A stretch of DNA of 5,383 bases, from the NCBI GenBank assembly GCA_934643435.1, contig CAKUCJ010000105.1:1-5383 (forward strand), in the 5' to 3' direction. The notes under the pieces were generated by a model. That model was given only the letters and a program-made list of their open reading frames with translations, did no database searches and was not told the DNA's origin. Shown piece by piece: positions 5,154-5,383 of the stretch (position 1 is its first letter; each line of letters begins with the position of its first letter). Source of the stretch: an uncultured Collinsella sp. Lineage in GTDB: Bacteria > Actinomycetota > Coriobacteriia > Coriobacteriales > Coriobacteriaceae. The translations under genes were made by a program, and so were the position numbers.

Positions 5154-5383
5154 ATGGCTATTACCCCTGCTGACATTCAGGCTCAGACCTTCTCTGAGGC
5201 CAAGCGCGGCTACGATCCCGCCGAGGTCGACGTCTTCCTGGAGACCCTGTCCTCCGAGGTCGACGCCATGCTCGCCAAGATCGTCGATCTTAAGGGCCGT
5301 CTGACTGCCACCGAACAGCAGCTTGCCGACACGCAGGCCCAGCTCGTCCAGGCTCAGGATGCTGCCGCTCAGGCTATCCCCGC
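5154..5383 (+). CDS. divIVA: DivIVA-domain polar/septal scaffold protein, N-terminal part (3' end outside window)
   Basis: DivIVA (Wag31 in mycobacteria) is a coiled-coil protein that binds curved membrane at poles and septa and recruits growth or division partners. The first 76 residues are visible and the gene runs off the right edge. Residues 1-30 match the DivIVA lipid-binding domain: I-T-P-A-D-I (3-8), F13, K-R-G-Y-D (17-21) and E-V-D-V-F-L-E (24-30). R18 matches the Bacillus membrane-binding Arg, but residue 17 is Lys where Bacillus has the membrane-inserting Phe; Wag31 also has K-R-G-Y. From about residue 31 an Ala/Gln/Leu-rich heptad pattern begins a coiled coil. AAGGAG at 5140-5145, 8 nt upstream, fixes the ATG. 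Its position after yggT is the usual Gram-positive order. Confidence 0.92.
   Translation, partial: MAITPADIQAQTFSEAKRGYDPAEVDVFLETLSSEVDAMLAKIVDLKGRLTATEQQLADTQAQLVQAQDAAAQAIP

Noticed and set aside
1..5383. Mobile elements, CRISPR arrays, tRNA or rRNA genes
   Set aside because: No transposase, terminal inverted repeats, spaced direct repeats or RNA-gene-like structure was seen; almost all sequence is accounted for by housekeeping genes.

Overview
The window comes from a GC-rich Gram-positive genome, most likely an actinobacterium. My best guess is a gut Coriobacteriia member (Collinsella-like), inferred from GC-rich codon choice, a Wag31-like K-R-G-Y motif at the start of DivIVA, and a yggS-sepF-yggT-divIVA division cluster. 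No marker here fixes the genus. All genes are on the + strand, and the window cuts the first (pstC) and last (divIVA) genes.

The left part (2-3144) is the downstream end of a phosphate uptake operon. It holds the C-terminal half of the permease PstC, the second permease PstA, the ATPase PstB, and then, after a 92-nt hairpin-rich gap, the regulator PhoU. PstC and PstA form the membrane channel, PstB powers it, and PhoU reports transport status to the phosphate-sensing system. The substrate-binding protein PstS and the start of the operon would lie to the left. A strong 14-bp hairpin at 3183-3214 closes this unit. The PhoU here is long, has an acidic tail, and carries altered metal-binding motifs.

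The right part (3265-5383) is a cell-division/growth cluster. It contains a YggS-type PLP homeostasis protein, SepF (FtsZ membrane anchor, with a Gly-Tyr-Asp repeat linker), a YggT-family membrane protein, and the beginning of DivIVA (polar/septal coiled-coil scaffold). In many Gram-positives this block follows ftsZ directly. Here the Pst operon sits upstream instead.

The most notable observation is that yggT has no ATG, GTG or TTG in frame that would keep its first membrane helix. A good ribosome binding site lies 6 nt before an ATC codon at 4810, which suggests a rare non-canonical start (ATC, or ATT at 4804). I found no mobile elements, CRISPR arrays, tRNA or rRNA genes, and no clearly new multi-gene system.
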